A DNA stretch of 64,000 nucleotides. Source: Xanthomonas sp. AM6. Lineage in GTDB: Bacteria; Pseudomonadota; Gammaproteobacteria; Xanthomonadales; Xanthomonadaceae. Where the stretch lies: NCBI RefSeq assembly GCF_025665335.1, contig NZ_CP106869.1, positions 4,676,501 through 4,740,500 of the forward strand, read 5' to 3'. Of the stretch, positions 35,766-45,638 are shown piece by piece (position 1 is the stretch's first letter; the number at the start of each line of letters is the position of its first letter). The notes under the pieces were generated by a model. That model searched no databases. It saw only the letters and a list, made by a program, of their open reading frames with translations, and was not told the origin of the DNA. The position numbers and the translations under genes were made by a program.

Positions 35766-38534
35766 CTAATGCGCCTCGTCCCAGTTGTCGCCGACCCCGC
35801 TGTCCACCACCAGCGGCACCTTCAGTTCGGCGGCGCCGGCCATCAGCCGGGTCACCTCGGGCAGCAGCGTGTCGACGAAGTCGGCGTCGGCCTCGAACAC
35901 CAGTTCGTCGTGCACCTGCAGGATCATCAGCGCGCGTTCGCGGTGCGGCGCCAGCCACGCGTCCACGGTGACCATCGCGCGCTTGATGATGTCCGCGGCG
36001 GTGCCCTGCATCGGCGCGTTGATCGCCGCGCGCTCGGCGCCGGCGCGCAGGCCCTGCTGCTTGGCGTTGATGTCGTTCAGGTACAGGCGGCGGCCGAACA
36101 GGGTCTCCACGTAGCCCTGGGTGCGCGCCTGCTCGCGCATGCGCTCCATGAAGTCGCGCACCCCGGGGTAGCGGCTGAAGTACAGCGCCACGTAGTCCTG
36201 CGCCTCGCCGCGGCCGATGCCCAGGTTGCGGGCCAGGCCGAACGCGCTCATGCCGTACATCAGGCCGAAGTTGATCGCCTTGGCGGCGCGGCGCTCGTTC
36301 GGCGTGACCTCCTCCAGGCTGCGCCCGAACACCTCGGCGGCGGTGGCGCGGTGCACGTCCACGCCGGCGCCGAAGGCGCGCAGCAGGCCCGCGTCCTCGG
36401 ACAGGTGGGCCATGATCCGCAGCTCGATCTGCGAGTAGTCGCAGGCGATCAGCTTGCGCCCGGGCGGGGCGACGAAGGCGCGGCGGATGCGGCGGCCGTC
36501 CTCGGTGCGGATCGGGATGTTCTGCAGGTTCGGATCGGCCGAGGACAGCCGCCCGGTGGCGGCGCCGGCCTGGTGGTAGCTGGTGTGCACGCGGCCGGTG
36601 TCGAGGTTGATCATCTCCGGCAGCTTGTCGGTGTAGGTGCTGCGCAGCTTGGCCAGGCCGCGGTATTCCAGGATCACCCGCGGCAGCTCGTGCTCGGCGG
36701 CGATCGCCTCCAGCGCCTCTTCGTTGGTGCTGGGCTGGCCCTTGGGGGTCTTCAGCAGCGCCGGCAGCTTCAGTTCGTCGAACAGCACCGCCTGCAGCTG
36801 CTTGGGCGAGTCCAGGTTGAAGGTGCGCCCGGCCAGCGCGGTGGCCTTCTGCTGCGCGGCCAGCATGCGCTGGCTCAGGTCCTGGCTCTGCTTGCGCAGT
36901 TCGGCCATGTCCACGCTGACGCCGTTGGCCTCGATCCGCGCCAGCACCTGCACCAGCGGCATCTCGATCTCGCGGTAGACCTTTTCCAGCGCCGGCTCCG
37001 CCGCCAGCTGCGCGGACAGCGCACCGTGCAGGCGCAGGGTGATGTCGGCATCTTCGGCGGCGTAGCCGGTGGCGTCGTCGATGGCCACCTGCGAGAACGC
37101 GATTTGCTTGGCGCCCTTGCCGGCCACGTCCTCGTACTTGACCGTCTCGTAGCCCAGGTAGCGCCGCGCCAGCGAATCCATGTCGTGGCGGCTGGCGGTG
37201 GAATTGAGCACGAAGCTCTCCAGCATGGTGTCGTCGGCGTAGCCGCGCACGTCGATGCCGTGGCGGCGCAGCACGTGCAGGTCGTACTTGCCGTGCTGGC
37301 CGACCTTGGCCTTGGCCGGGTTTTCCAGCAACGGTTTCAGCGCGGCCAGCGCCAGCTGCCGGTCCAGCTGCACCGGCACGCCGGGGTAGTCGTGGCCCAG
37401 CGGCAGGTAGTCGGCGCGGCCCGGCTCGATCGCGAAGCTGAGCCCGACCAGGTTGGCGCGCATCGCGTCCAGCGCGTCGGTCTCGGTGTCGAAGGCGAAG
37501 CGCTCGGCCACGCGCAGGCGCTCGAGCAGGTGTTCGAACTGCTCCGGAGTCACGATCGCGGTGTAGTCGCCCTTGGCCGCCAGCGCCGGGTCCAGCGTCG
37601 TGTCGACGGGCGCGGCGGCGCGGGCGTAGCCGGCGGCGGTGCCGCGCAGGCTGGGCGTGGCCTCGGCCGCCCCGGCCGGGGCGGCGACGCCGCCGTCCAG
37701 GTCGCGCAGCGCCTGGGTGAAGCCGTAGCGCTGGTACAGGCCGCGCAACTGGTCCGGATCCTGCTCGCGCAGGCCCAGCGTGCGCGGGCCGCCGGGCAGG
37801 GCCACGTCGGTCTTGATGGTGACCAGCTCGCGGTTCAGCGGCAGCCGCGCCAGCGCCGCGCGCAGGTTCTCGCCGATCTTGCCCTTGATCGCGTCGGCGT
37901 TGGCCATCACTCCGTCCAGCGAGCCGTATTCGGCCAGCCACTTGGCCGCGGTCTTGGGCCCGCACTTGTCCACGCCCGGCACGTTGTCGATGGCATCGCC
38001 CATCAGCGCCAGCAGGTCGACGATCTGGCTCGGCCACACGCCGAACTTCTCCATCACCGCCGCGTCGGAGTCCATGCGGCTGCCGCTCATCGTGTTGACC
38101 AGCTGCACGCCGGGGCGCACCAGCTGGGCGAAATCCTTGTCGCCGGTGGAGATGGTCACCTCCAGGCCGTCGCCGGCGCCCTGCAGGGCCAGGGTGCCGA
38201 TCACGTCGTCGGCCTCCACGCCGCTCTCGCGCAGGATGGTGATGCCCAGCGCATGCACGATCTGACACATCGGCTCGACCTGCGCGCGCAGTTCCTCGGG
38301 CATCGGCGGGCGGTTGGCCTTGTACTGCGGGTACAGGTCGTCGCGGAAGGTCTTGCCCGGCGCATCGACCACGAAGGCCACGTACTCCGGGCGCTCCTTC
38401 AGCGTGGCGCGCAGCATGTTGACCACGCCGAACAGCGCGCCGGTGGGCTCGCCGGCGGGGTTGGTCAGCGGAGGGAGCGCGTGGAACGCGCGATACAGGT
38501 AACTGGACCCGTCGATCAGGACTAATCGGCTCAT
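35766..38534 (-). CDS. polA: DNA polymerase I
   Basis: This is a 922-residue DNA polymerase I that performs repair and Okazaki-fragment maturation. The N-terminal ~290 residues are the 5'-3' exonuclease (FLAP-type; LVLIDGSSYLYRAFHALPP at the start). Next comes the 3'-5' exonuclease domain with an intact acidic motif (FAFDTETDAL). The C-terminal polymerase domain carries motif A IACDYSQIELRIMAHLS, motif B KAINFGLMYGMSAFGLA and motif C LQVHDELVFEA. Length and order match the E. coli enzyme. Transcription towards sX13 mirrors the polA/Spot 42 arrangement of enterobacteria. Confidence 0.97.
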   Translation of the reverse strand: MSRLVLIDGSSYLYRAFHALPPLTNPAGEPTGALFGVVNMLRATLKERPEYVAFVVDAPGKTFRDDLYPQYKANRPPMPEELRAQVEPMCQIVHALGITILRESGVEADDVIGTLALQGAGDGLEVTISTGDKDFAQLVRPGVQLVNTMSGSRMDSDAAVMEKFGVWPSQIVDLLALMGDAIDNVPGVDKCGPKTAAKWLAEYGSLDGVMANADAIKGKIGENLRAALARLPLNRELVTIKTDVALPGGPRTLGLREQDPDQLRGLYQRYGFTQALRDLDGGVAAPAGAAEATPSLRGTAAGYARAAAPVDTTLDPALAAKGDYTAIVTPEQFEHLLERLRVAERFAFDTETDALDAMRANLVGLSFAIEPGRADYLPLGHDYPGVPVQLDRQLALAALKPLLENPAKAKVGQHGKYDLHVLRRHGIDVRGYADDTMLESFVLNSTASRHDMDSLARRYLGYETVKYEDVAGKGAKQIAFSQVAIDDATGYAAEDADITLRLHGALSAQLAAEPALEKVYREIEMPLVQVLARIEANGVSVDMAELRKQSQDLSQRMLAAQQKATALAGRTFNLDSPKQLQAVLFDELKLPALLKTPKGQPSTNEEALEAIAAEHELPRVILEYRGLAKLRSTYTDKLPEMINLDTGRVHTSYHQAGAATGRLSSADPNLQNIPIRTEDGRRIRRAFVAPPGRKLIACDYSQIELRIMAHLSEDAGLLRAFGAGVDVHRATAAEVFGRSLEEVTPNERRAAKAINFGLMYGMSAFGLARNLGIGRGEAQDYVALYFSRYPGVRDFMERMREQARTQGYVETLFGRRLYLNDINAKQQGLRAGAERAAINAPMQGTAADIIKRAMVTVDAWLAPHRERALMILQVHDELVFEADADFVDTLLPEVTRLMAGAAELKVPLVVDSGVGDNWDEAH

Positions 38535-38945
38535 CCGCAGATTCTACGCTGCCGGGGAATGGGGGCCAGGGAGCGGGACGCGTGGGGCTGGTGGCTTATT
38601 CATTGGAACAGTGCAGGCTGCGCCCGTACCCTTATCCGTCCCTCGGGGGGCACCTACCCCCCAAAAAGGGGGTCCACGGTCCCGATGGGAGAAGGGCAGC
38701 CGCGGCGCGCTTTAGCCCCTCCCCCGGGGAGGGAGTGGGGTGAGGGCCCGGCGCGAAGCGTCCCACTGTCTTTGAGGTGCGCGAGCCTGCGCCCGTCGCT
38801 CGATCCGGCCGTGCGGACACCTAACCTCGAAAGTGAACACTGCCCCGGGCGGAAGAAGCGCACGCGCGTCCGGCCGTTTGTGCGCCGGATGCGGCCGCTC
38901 GGCGCATAATCCAGGCCGACGACTTCGGCTGTGGAGAATGCTGCG
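38535..38945. other. Gene-free stretch between polA and the DUF2782 gene
   Basis: No gene is supported. It holds poly-C/poly-G segments able to fold (CCCCCC AAAAA GGGGG near 38658-38672; CCCCTCCCCCGGGGAGGG near 38717-38734), typical of Xanthomonas intergenic elements. The promoters of both divergent genes should lie here; a CATAAT at 38905-38910 is a possible -10 box, but no well-spaced -35 was found. Confidence 0.55.
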
Positions 38946-39233
38946 ATGAAAGCCCTGATGCTGGTTCCGCTGTTGCTGCTGGCGGGTTGCGCCTCGACCG
39001 GTCTTGGCCCGGACGGCGCGCCGGCGGACGTGCGCGGTGCGGACGTGACCCAACGCAAGATGGACAACGGCGACACCGTGGACGAGTACCGGGTCTCCGG
39101 CCAGCTGCGCATGGTCAAGGTGACCCCGGCCAACGGCCCGGCCTATTACCTGTACGACCAGAATGGCGACGGGCACATGGACGGCAGCAAGGACAACGTG
39201 TCGCCGGTGTATTGGAAGTTGTATAGCTGGTGA
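38946..39233 (+). CDS. DUF2782 family lipoprotein (95 aa)
   Basis: This is a small lipoprotein with signal sequence MKALMLVPLLLLAGCA; the lipobox LAGC puts the lipidated Cys at residue 15. The mature part has MDNGDTVDEYRVSGQLR and ends DGHMDG..DNVSPVYWKLYSW, the DUF2782 pattern. Genes of this family commonly sit next to polA in gammaproteobacteria. GGAGA precedes the ATG at good spacing. Function unknown. Confidence 0.85.
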   Translation: MKALMLVPLLLLAGCASTGLGPDGAPADVRGADVTQRKMDNGDTVDEYRVSGQLRMVKVTPANGPAYYLYDQNGDGHMDGSKDNVSPVYWKLYSW

Positions 39234-39739
39234 GCCGGGATTCGGGATTGGGGATCGGGGATTCGCGAGCCGGCTCCGGTCCCGACCACGCGTCCTTGGC
39301 AGGAAGGGTCTTGTTCCCCCTCTCGGGATGGGCCGCGCGGCGCATGTGGCGCTCGGCTGTCGTGCACGGGCCTGGCTGCCCGGGCCCGTTCTTCTCGGGC
39401 CATGCCAGCCGAACCCAAACCTTGTTTGATGAATGGCCCCGAACGGCCTCGCCATTCAACGCGAGCAGTGAAGCGCCAAGGTCTCGGACGCCCACGCTTT
39501 CGGGCTGATCCCCCAAAGCGGACAAGAGCCGCTCTACAGGGCACCAGCGGCTCCCCTGTGCGAGCGACGTCGGTCGCGACGAACAGAGCGACAGACACCC
39601 CGCCATGGGACGACACCAGGGTGGAAGCCATCCACGGCGTCAGTCACCGCTGCCGGCAGGGAGAGCGGATGCATGGCCGTGTCGTCCGCTCCGTGCCGCC
39701 ACACCGTCGGCCGCTCTCCATTTCCGGCGACCTGCGCCT
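39234..39739. other. Gene-free stretch with GGGATTC-type repeat
   Basis: No gene is supported. At 39236-39264 there are degenerate GGGATTC/GGGGAT units. Around 39520-39590 there is a diverged version of the dispersed hairpin repeat (GCGAGCGACGTCGGTCGCGAC). The rest is unstructured. Confidence 0.6.
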
Positions 39740-40186
39740 TCAGCGAATCACCAGCACCGGCACCTGGCTGTGCGCCAGCACCTCGGCGGTCTGGCTGCCG
39801 AGCAGCACCCGGCTCATGCCACGGCGGCCGTGCGAGGTCATCACGATCAGGTCGCTGCGGTGCGAGGTGGCGATGTCGATGATGCCCTCGGCCGCGTAGC
39901 GATCCAGCACATGGCAGCCATGCGCGACCACGCCGGCCGCCGCCGCGGCGGCGAGCGCCGGCGCCAGGATCTTCTGCGCGCCGTCCTCGCGGTCCTGCCG
40001 GTATTCGGGCGTGGCTTCGTAGCCCACGCTCCAGCCCATCGCGTCGTACATGCCCATCGCCCAGGGCTCGGAAACGGTGACGATGTCCACTTCCGCGCCG
40101 AGCCTGGCGGCCAGCGCCAGGCCCTGCTGCAGGCCCTTGGCGGACAACTCGGAACCATCGGTTGCGATCAGGATGCGTTGGTACAT
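39740..40186 (-). CDS. Universal stress protein (UspA family)
   Basis: This is a 148-residue single-domain Usp protein. It starts MYQRILIATDGSELSAKGL, the family's N-terminal signature with the conserved Asp, and ends with the ATP-binding pattern MTSHGRRGMSRVLLGSQTA (G-2x-G-9x-G-S). It probably binds ATP and helps survival under starvation or oxygen stress. The start at 40186 has GGAG at 7-base spacing; a longer upstream frame is poorly supported. Confidence 0.92.
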   Translation of the reverse strand: MYQRILIATDGSELSAKGLQQGLALAARLGAEVDIVTVSEPWAMGMYDAMGWSVGYEATPEYRQDREDGAQKILAPALAAAAAAGVVAHGCHVLDRYAAEGIIDIATSHRSDLIVMTSHGRRGMSRVLLGSQTAEVLAHSQVPVLVIR

Positions 40187-40264
40187 GTGCGTGCTCCGGC
40201 AACGCCGCCCGCGGCGGCACGGCACCATTGCACACCCGGCGCAACCGCCGCGCCTTGACCCGGA

Positions 40265-40831
40265 TCAAATTCCGGGCGGTTGCGCCGCCAACGGCCGCGC
40301 CGGGTTGCCGGCCACGCGCGCGCCGGCCGCCACGTCGCGGGTGACCACGCTGCCGGCGCCGATCACCGCATCGTCGCCGATCGTGACCCCGGGCAACACG
40401 ATCGCGCCGCCGCCGATCCAGACGTTGCGGCCGATCGTCACCGGCCGGCCCAGCTCCAGGCCGGCCGCGCGCTGCGCCGCATCGCGCGGATGATCGGCCG
40501 CATACAGCTGCACCGCCGGCCCGATCTGCGTGCCGGCGCCGATGCGCACCGGCGCCACGTCCAGGATCACGCAATTGAAGTTGAGGAACACGTCCTCGCC
40601 CAGGTGGATGTTGTAGCCGTAGTCGCAATGGAACGGCGGCCGCACCACCGCGCCGCGCCCGACCGCGCCCAACTGCTCGCCCAGCAACGCGTGGCGCCGC
40701 GCCGGCGACTCGGCCAGCGCCGCGTTGTAACGCACCATCCACGCCTTGGCCACGGCCTGGTCGGCCTGCAGCTGGGCATCGCCGGGGAGGTACGGCTCGC
40801 CGGCAAGCATCTTGTCCTTTTCGCTGCGCAT
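40265..40831 (-). CDS. maa: Maltose/galactoside O-acetyltransferase-type hexapeptide transferase
   Basis: This is a 188-residue acetyltransferase of the left-handed beta-helix hexapeptide family. The N-terminal [12 protein letters not shown] is the Maa/LacA signature, followed by [18 protein letters not shown] and hexapeptide repeats ([20 protein letters not shown]). It would acetylate a sugar from acetyl-CoA. A GGAG ribosome site precedes the ATG. It lies 78 bases upstream of the Usp gene on the same strand. Confidence 0.92.
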   Translation of the reverse strand: MRSEKDKMLAGEPYLPGDAQLQADQAVAKAWMVRYNAALAESPARRHALLGEQLGAVGRGAVVRPPFHCDYGYNIHLGEDVFLNFNCVILDVAPVRIGAGTQIGPAVQLYAADHPRDAAQRAAGLELGRPVTIGRNVWIGGGAIVLPGVTIGDDAVIGAGSVVTRDVAAGARVAGNPARPLAAQPPGI

Positions 40832-41208
40832 CGTGCGCTCCGTGCGGTGTCGATGCGGAATTATCGCACCGCGCGCCGCACGTCCGTTGCAGTGTCCCGC
40901 GGCATAGGCAATACCCGATACGCTGAACGGCGCACGACGATGACCAGCAGGATGGTTTATGCAAGGTCCTCTCGCGCGGCCCGTCGTCCTTCTCGCCGCA
41001 TCCTCAATTGAACCGACCGACGCGATAGGGACACACCCTGCTCAGGGGTGGCGGCTACCATCTTGAAACAGGCCGGTTCCGCGTATCCGGCAGGACATGG
41101 CGTTCACCCGTCCTCGACGACGTCGCCCCGCATCATGCGCTTGCCCCGCGGCACAGGCATACAGAACGCCGCACGCGCGGGAAATCTCTCACAACAAGGC
41201 GGTGCGCA
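40832..41208. other. Gene-free stretch upstream of the 98-aa gene
   Basis: Nothing was seen that supports a gene or a structured RNA. It separates the divergent maa and 41209 genes and so should include their promoters, but no reliable boxes were found. Confidence 0.5.
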
Positions 41209-41505
41209 ATGTCCGAGCGAGTGGAAGTTGGCCAGATGGTCTTCGTCACCGACGGCGAGCTCGGGGTCGGCGCGGTGCGCGAAGTGCGCCAGGCGTCCGC
41301 GGAGTTCGTCGTCAATATCCAGAACGGCGGCGACTTCGTGCTGCCGCTGAGCGCGGTGAAGGACGTGCATTCCGGCAAGGTGATCCTGGCCGTCGACAAG
41401 TTGCCCGAGCAGGTGCGCGATGCGCTGCGCCACCCGCACGACGCGGAGATCCAGACCCCGACCTATGCGGCGACGGATCCGAGCGACGGCGCCTTGAAGG
41501 AGTGA
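41209..41505 (+). CDS. Small conserved-type protein of unknown function (98 aa)
   Basis: This is a soluble protein with a beta-rich N-terminal half, VEVGQMVFVTDGELGVGAV, and a stretch VVNIQNGGDFVLPLSAVKDV. The pattern resembles small PRC-barrel-like/DUF2171 proteins but is not clear enough to assign. An AAGGCGG ribosome site precedes the ATG. It lies upstream of the ybhP-clsB-ybhN operon. Confidence 0.65.
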   Translation: MSERVEVGQMVFVTDGELGVGAVREVRQASAEFVVNIQNGGDFVLPLSAVKDVHSGKVILAVDKLPEQVRDALRHPHDAEIQTPTYAATDPSDGALKE

Positions 41506-41747
41506 GACAGCCGGCATCCGGCGGGCGCTCGGCGCGGTCGTAGCGCCGCTCACTGCGGAATGGCGGCGCGGTCGCCCGCGCCCTTCGAGCGGCACCACGC
41601 CGATGCCACGTCGTCGGCCCGAACTCACTGCAACGCGCTCGATGAGGGGCATGCGTGCCCCGAACGCAGATCCGGCGCGCCGGCATCCTCACGCCTTGCA
41701 CGCGGGCCACCGGCAAAATGCATGCAGGCCCTTCCTGTCCGCGCTGC

Positions 41748-42491
41748 ATGCCTTCGATCAACGTGCTGACCCTCAACGCGCACATGGGCTTCAGCCTGCT
41801 CAACCGGCGCTTCGTCCTGCCCGAGCTGCGCGAGGCGATCCGCACGGTGTCGGCCGGGATGGTATTCCTGCAGGAGGTGCTGGGCGAGCACGCGCTGCAT
41901 GCGGGCCGGCATGCCGACTGGCCCGCGCAGACCCAGTACGAGTTCCTGGCCGATACGCTGTGGCCGCAGTTCGCCTACGGGCGCAATGCGGTCTACCCGC
42001 ATGGGCACCACGGCAATGCGCTGCTGTCGACGTTCCCCATCGTCTCCTCGCACAACCGCGACGTGTCGGTGCAGGGCCACGAGCAGCGCGGCCTGCTGCA
42101 TGCCGTCGTGCAGGTGCCGGGCCACGACGTCGACGTGCATACCATCTGCGTGCACCTGGGCCTGCGCGAAGCGCACCGGCGGCAGCAGATCGGGCTGCTG
42201 TGCGGGATCGTCGCCGACGAGATCCCGGCGGAGGCGCCGCTGATCGTGGCCGGCGATTTCAACGACTGGCGCGTGCGCGGGCATCCGCTGCTGCGCCGTT
42301 GCGGGATGGTCGAGGCGTTCGAGCACGCGCACGGGCGCGTGGCGCGAACCTTCCCGTCGCGCTGGCCGCTGCTGCCGGTCGATCGCATCTACCTGCGCAA
42401 CCTGCGCATCGAACAGGCGCAGGTGCTGTCCGGGCGGCCGTGGTCGCACCTGTCCGACCACGCGCCATTGCTGGCGAGGATCGCGCTGTGA
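41748..42491 (+). CDS. ybhP: Endonuclease/exonuclease/phosphatase family protein (YbhP-like)
   Basis: This is a 247-residue metal-dependent EEP-fold protein. Motifs visible are LTLNAHMG at the start, FLQEVLG, GNALLST, the catalytic-type GDFNDW, and a terminal SDHAPLLA. In E. coli ybhP lies with clsB and ybhN, and the same order occurs here, so the three probably work together in membrane lipid metabolism, though YbhP's substrate is unknown. An alternative ATG at 41718 adds ten residues. It overlaps clsB by GTGA. Confidence 0.88.
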   Translation: MPSINVLTLNAHMGFSLLNRRFVLPELREAIRTVSAGMVFLQEVLGEHALHAGRHADWPAQTQYEFLADTLWPQFAYGRNAVYPHGHHGNALLSTFPIVSSHNRDVSVQGHEQRGLLHAVVQVPGHDVDVHTICVHLGLREAHRRQQIGLLCGIVADEIPAEAPLIVAGDFNDWRVRGHPLLRRCGMVEAFEHAHGRVARTFPSRWPLLPVDRIYLRNLRIEQAQVLSGRPWSHLSDHAPLLARIAL

Positions 42492-43708
42492 AGGGCGCGC
42501 GCGGCATCGAGACGTGCTGGCGCCGCGGCCACCGCCTGCGCCTGCTGGAGAATGGCGAGGTGTTCTTCGCCCGCGTGTACGAGGCCATCGACGCGGCGCA
42601 ACGCGAGGTGCTGCTGGAGACCTTCATCCTGTTCGAGGACAAGGTCGGCATCCCGCTCAAGGATCGCCTGGTGGCCGCGGCACGGCGCGGCGTGCGCGTG
42701 CACCTGCTGGTGGATGCGTTCGGCTCGCCCGACCTGTCGCCGGCGTTCGTCGGCGAGCTGCTCGACGCAGGGGTCGAACTGCGCATGTTCGACCGCACGC
42801 CGCGGCCGCTGGGCATGCGCCTGAACGTGTTCCGGCGCATGCACCGCAAGCTGGTGGCCGTGGACGGGACGATCGGCATGGTCGGCGGCATCAACTATTC
42901 GGCCGACCACCTCGCCGACTTCGGCCCGGAAGCCAAGCAGGACTACGCGGTGGAGGTCGAAGGGCCGGTGGTGGCCGACATCGTCTCCTTCATGCGCCAC
43001 GCGATGGCCAGCCACGGCACCGGCGAAGGCTGGGCGCCGCAGGGCGCGAGCGCGGCGCCCGATACCGGCGCCGACGCCGGCACCGCCGACGTGTGCTTCC
43101 TGCCGCGCGACAACGGACGCCGGTCGCGCAGCATCGAGCTCGCCTACCGGCAGGCGTTCGGCGAGGCGCAGCGCGAGATCGTCATCGCCAATGCGTACTT
43201 CTTTCCCGGCTACGGCTTCCTGCGCGACCTGTGCGCCGCGTCGCGGCGCGGGGTCAAGGTCTGCATGCTCTTCCAGGGACAACCGGACACGCCGCTGGCG
43301 CTGATCGCCGCGCGCGCCCTGTACCGGCACCTGATCGACGCGGGCGTGCACATCTACGAGTACTGCGAACGCCCGTTCCACGGCAAGGTCGCGGTGATCG
43401 ACGAGGAATGGAGCACGGTGGGATCGAGCAATCTGGATCCGCTGAGCCTGTCGCTCAACCTGGAGGCGAACCTGTTCGTCCGCGACGCGGCGTTCGCGCG
43501 CGAGCTGCGCGGGCGCCTGCGCCGGCTGATGGACACGCACTGCCGCGAGGTCGCGCCGGAGAGCGTGCCGCGGCGGCGCTTCTGGCAGGCGCTGACGCGG
43601 CCGTTGCTGTTCCATGTGCTGCGCAACTTTCCGCAATGGGCCAGCCACCTGCCCACGCGCACGCCGCGCACGGCGTTGATCCGCCAGGAAGGCGGTCCGG
43701 CGCCATGA
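42488..43708 (+). CDS. clsB: Cardiolipin synthase B (phospholipase D family)
   Basis: This is a 406-residue enzyme of the PLD superfamily that makes cardiolipin from phosphatidylglycerol. The two HKD-type motifs are MHRKLVAVDG with His119 and FHGKVAVIDEE with His298. It has no N-terminal membrane helices, as expected for ClsB (YbhO) rather than ClsA. The GTG at 42488 overlaps the upstream stop (GTGA), and an ATG-TGA overlap joins it to ybhN. A second cardiolipin synthase is encoded at 50886-52304. Confidence 0.92.
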   Translation: MKGARGIETCWRRGHRLRLLENGEVFFARVYEAIDAAQREVLLETFILFEDKVGIPLKDRLVAAARRGVRVHLLVDAFGSPDLSPAFVGELLDAGVELRMFDRTPRPLGMRLNVFRRMHRKLVAVDGTIGMVGGINYSADHLADFGPEAKQDYAVEVEGPVVADIVSFMRHAMASHGTGEGWAPQGASAAPDTGADAGTADVCFLPRDNGRRSRSIELAYRQAFGEAQREIVIANAYFFPGYGFLRDLCAASRRGVKVCMLFQGQPDTPLALIAARALYRHLIDAGVHIYEYCERPFHGKVAVIDEEWSTVGSSNLDPLSLSLNLEANLFVRDAAFARELRGRLRRLMDTHCREVAPESVPRRRFWQALTRPLLFHVLRNFPQWASHLPTRTPRTALIRQEGGPAP

Positions 43709-44694
43709 GCGCCTCGCGCCAGCGCTGGCGGCGCGTGCGCCGGGTTGCGTATTTCGCGTTCCTGGCGCTGGTGGCGGTGCTGCTGGTGCGCTATGGGCGC
43801 TCGGTGGACTGGCCGCAGGTCGGCGCAACGCTGGCCGGCTACGGCGCCGGCACCCTGGCGCTGGCGGTCGGCCTGGCGCTGGGCAGCTACGCGCTGTACG
43901 CATGCTACGACCTGGCCGCGCGCCGCTACGCGGGCCATGCGCTGGCGACGCCGCGGGTGATGGCGATCGCGACGATCGCCTACGCCTTCAGCCTCAACGT
44001 CGGCGCGCTGGTCGGCGGCGCTGGCTTCCGCTACCGGATGTATTCGCGCGCGGGGCTGGGGTTGGGCACCATCGGCCGCATCGTCGCCTTCGCCATCGGC
44101 ACCAACTGGATGGGCTACCTGCTGCTGGCCGGCGCGCTGTTCGCGTCCGGCCGCCTGCGCACGCCGCCGCAGTGGCCGGTGAGCGGTGCGCAGCTGCCGT
44201 GGCTGGGGACGGCGATGCTGCTCCTGGTCGTGGCGTACCTGCTTGCCTGCCGCCTGTCGCGCGGGCGCGAGTGGCAGGTGCGCGGGCACGCGCTGCGCCT
44301 GCCGCCGGTGACGCTGGCACTGCTGCAGCTGCTGCTCGGCAGCGCCAACTGGGCGCTGATGGGTGCGCTGCTGTTCGTGCTGATGCCGTCCGGCGTGGAC
44401 TACGCCACGGTGCTCGGCGCGCTGCTGGTGTCGGCGGTCGCCTCGGCCATCGCGCACATCCCGGCCGGCATCGGCGTGATGGAAGCGGTGTTCCTGCCCA
44501 TGCTCGGCCACCAGGCGCCGCAGGCGCAGCTGTTGGCCGCCCTGCTTGCCTATCGCGCCTGCTACTACCTGGGGCCGCTGCTACTGGCGGTGGCCGGCTA
44601 CGCCGCAACCGAAGCACGCAGGCGACGCGGCAATGCCGCGATGTCGGACAGCCAGGGAACCGGCCACCGCGACGACCGCGCGCCAACGCGGTGA
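43705..44694 (+). CDS. ybhN: YbhN/UPF0104 family membrane protein
   Basis: This is a 329-residue inner-membrane protein with about eight hydrophobic helices, related to the lysylphosphatidylglycerol-synthetase transmembrane family. Hallmarks seen are SLNVGALVGGAGFRYRMYSRAGL near residue 93 and IPAGIGVMEAVFLPML later. In E. coli it is encoded with clsB and ybhP. The function is thought to be lipid transport or flipping at the membrane but is not settled. The tail after residue 310 is hydrophilic. Confidence 0.88.
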   Translation: MSASRQRWRRVRRVAYFAFLALVAVLLVRYGRSVDWPQVGATLAGYGAGTLALAVGLALGSYALYACYDLAARRYAGHALATPRVMAIATIAYAFSLNVGALVGGAGFRYRMYSRAGLGLGTIGRIVAFAIGTNWMGYLLLAGALFASGRLRTPPQWPVSGAQLPWLGTAMLLLVVAYLLACRLSRGREWQVRGHALRLPPVTLALLQLLLGSANWALMGALLFVLMPSGVDYATVLGALLVSAVASAIAHIPAGIGVMEAVFLPMLGHQAPQAQLLAALLAYRACYYLGPLLLAVAGYAATEARRRRGNAAMSDSQGTGHRDDRAPTR

Positions 44695-45131
44695 CTCATG
44701 TGGCCGGCCCGCGGTCGATCCGGCAGGCGCCGCCGAGCAGCGACCAGGTGCGCATCCCGTTGCCGTCGCATGCGATCCCGGCCTACCCGAGCTGCACCCT
44801 CGTCGGCACGGCCGGCCTCAAGGAACTGGTTGGACATTTCGCCGGCGGATAGCTGGCACTGGTGCGCAAGTACCGCTTCGAGAACGAGCGCTCCCCTGAC
44901 CCGGCCGTGTTTGTGAGGAGATGGGCGGGAATGCTAGTGTCGCACCGCACACGTCCAAAGTAGGAGTTCCCTCACGCACGCACGGACGGCGCCTTTCCTT
45001 TGGACGCGCTGGCGCGATGACGCGGTTGCGCGTGGCGGGCGCGGCGCTGCCCGGCTCGTGTGCGCGCCCTACTGCCGATCGACCCGTTGGCTTCCTCGTC
45101 CACTGCAGCCGTAACATCCTTGGGAGGTCGC
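44695..45131. other. Possible gene remnant and leader before the 168-aa secreted protein
   Basis: One plus-strand frame reads like coding sequence up to a TAG at 44850-44852 (with stretches such as AIPAYPSCTLVGTAGLKEL) and resumes in the same frame with LVRKYRFENERSPDPAV. It has no start and no recognised family, so it is best called a possible decayed gene. No other structure is seen before the ribosome site GGGAGG at 45123. Confidence 0.35.
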
Positions 45132-45638
45132 ATGAAAATGCTGTTTTCCGTCGCATTGGCGGCGGTCTTGATCCCGTGCTCGCCTGCGCACGCCGATTCG
45201 CCGAAGCCCTCGCCCTTGCTCGGCAGTTGGGCCGTGGATGTTTCGCGGTTGCCGATGCCGCCGCAGGAGCGGCCGAAGAGCGTCACCCTGACATTCGGCG
45301 AGGCCGGCAAAGGCAAGTGGGTCGCAAAGGTCGACATCATCGATCAGGGCGGAGGAAAGATGCATGCCGAAGGCGTCGCCGCCCTCGACGGACGCGCCAC
45401 CCCGGTGAAGAACAATTTCGAAGCCGACACCTTCGCCTTGCGGACGCCTGCGTCCAATGTCCTGGTGATGATGCTGGCCAAGGACAGAAGCGCGGCATCG
45501 ACTCGCATCTACACCGTTGCCCCGGATGGCCGATCGATGACCGAGATCGTCGCGGCGTTCGCGCCGGACGGCAGCCCGACGATGCGCACCAATTATTTCA
45601 CCCGCCTCCCGACACCAGCGGCGCCGCCACGCCGCTGA
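45132..45638 (+). CDS. Small secreted protein of unknown function (168 aa)
   Basis: A signal peptide covers about residues 1-22 (MKMLFSVALAAVLIPCSPAHA). The mature part has beta-strand patterns such as SVTLTFGEAGKGKWVAKVDII and TRIYTVAPDGRSMTE. It resembles small lipocalin-like periplasmic proteins of Xanthomonas, but no family is certain. A strong GGGAGG site precedes the ATG. Probably periplasmic. Confidence 0.7.
   Translation: MKMLFSVALAAVLIPCSPAHADSPKPSPLLGSWAVDVSRLPMPPQERPKSVTLTFGEAGKGKWVAKVDIIDQGGGKMHAEGVAALDGRATPVKNNFEADTFALRTPASNVLVMMLAKDRSAASTRIYTVAPDGRSMTEIVAAFAPDGSPTMRTNYFTRLPTPAAPPRR

Noticed and set aside
38559-38909. Plus-strand frame of 116 residues before the DUF2782 gene
   Set aside because: No ribosome site, Arg/Pro-rich product and overlap with intergenic repeat elements.
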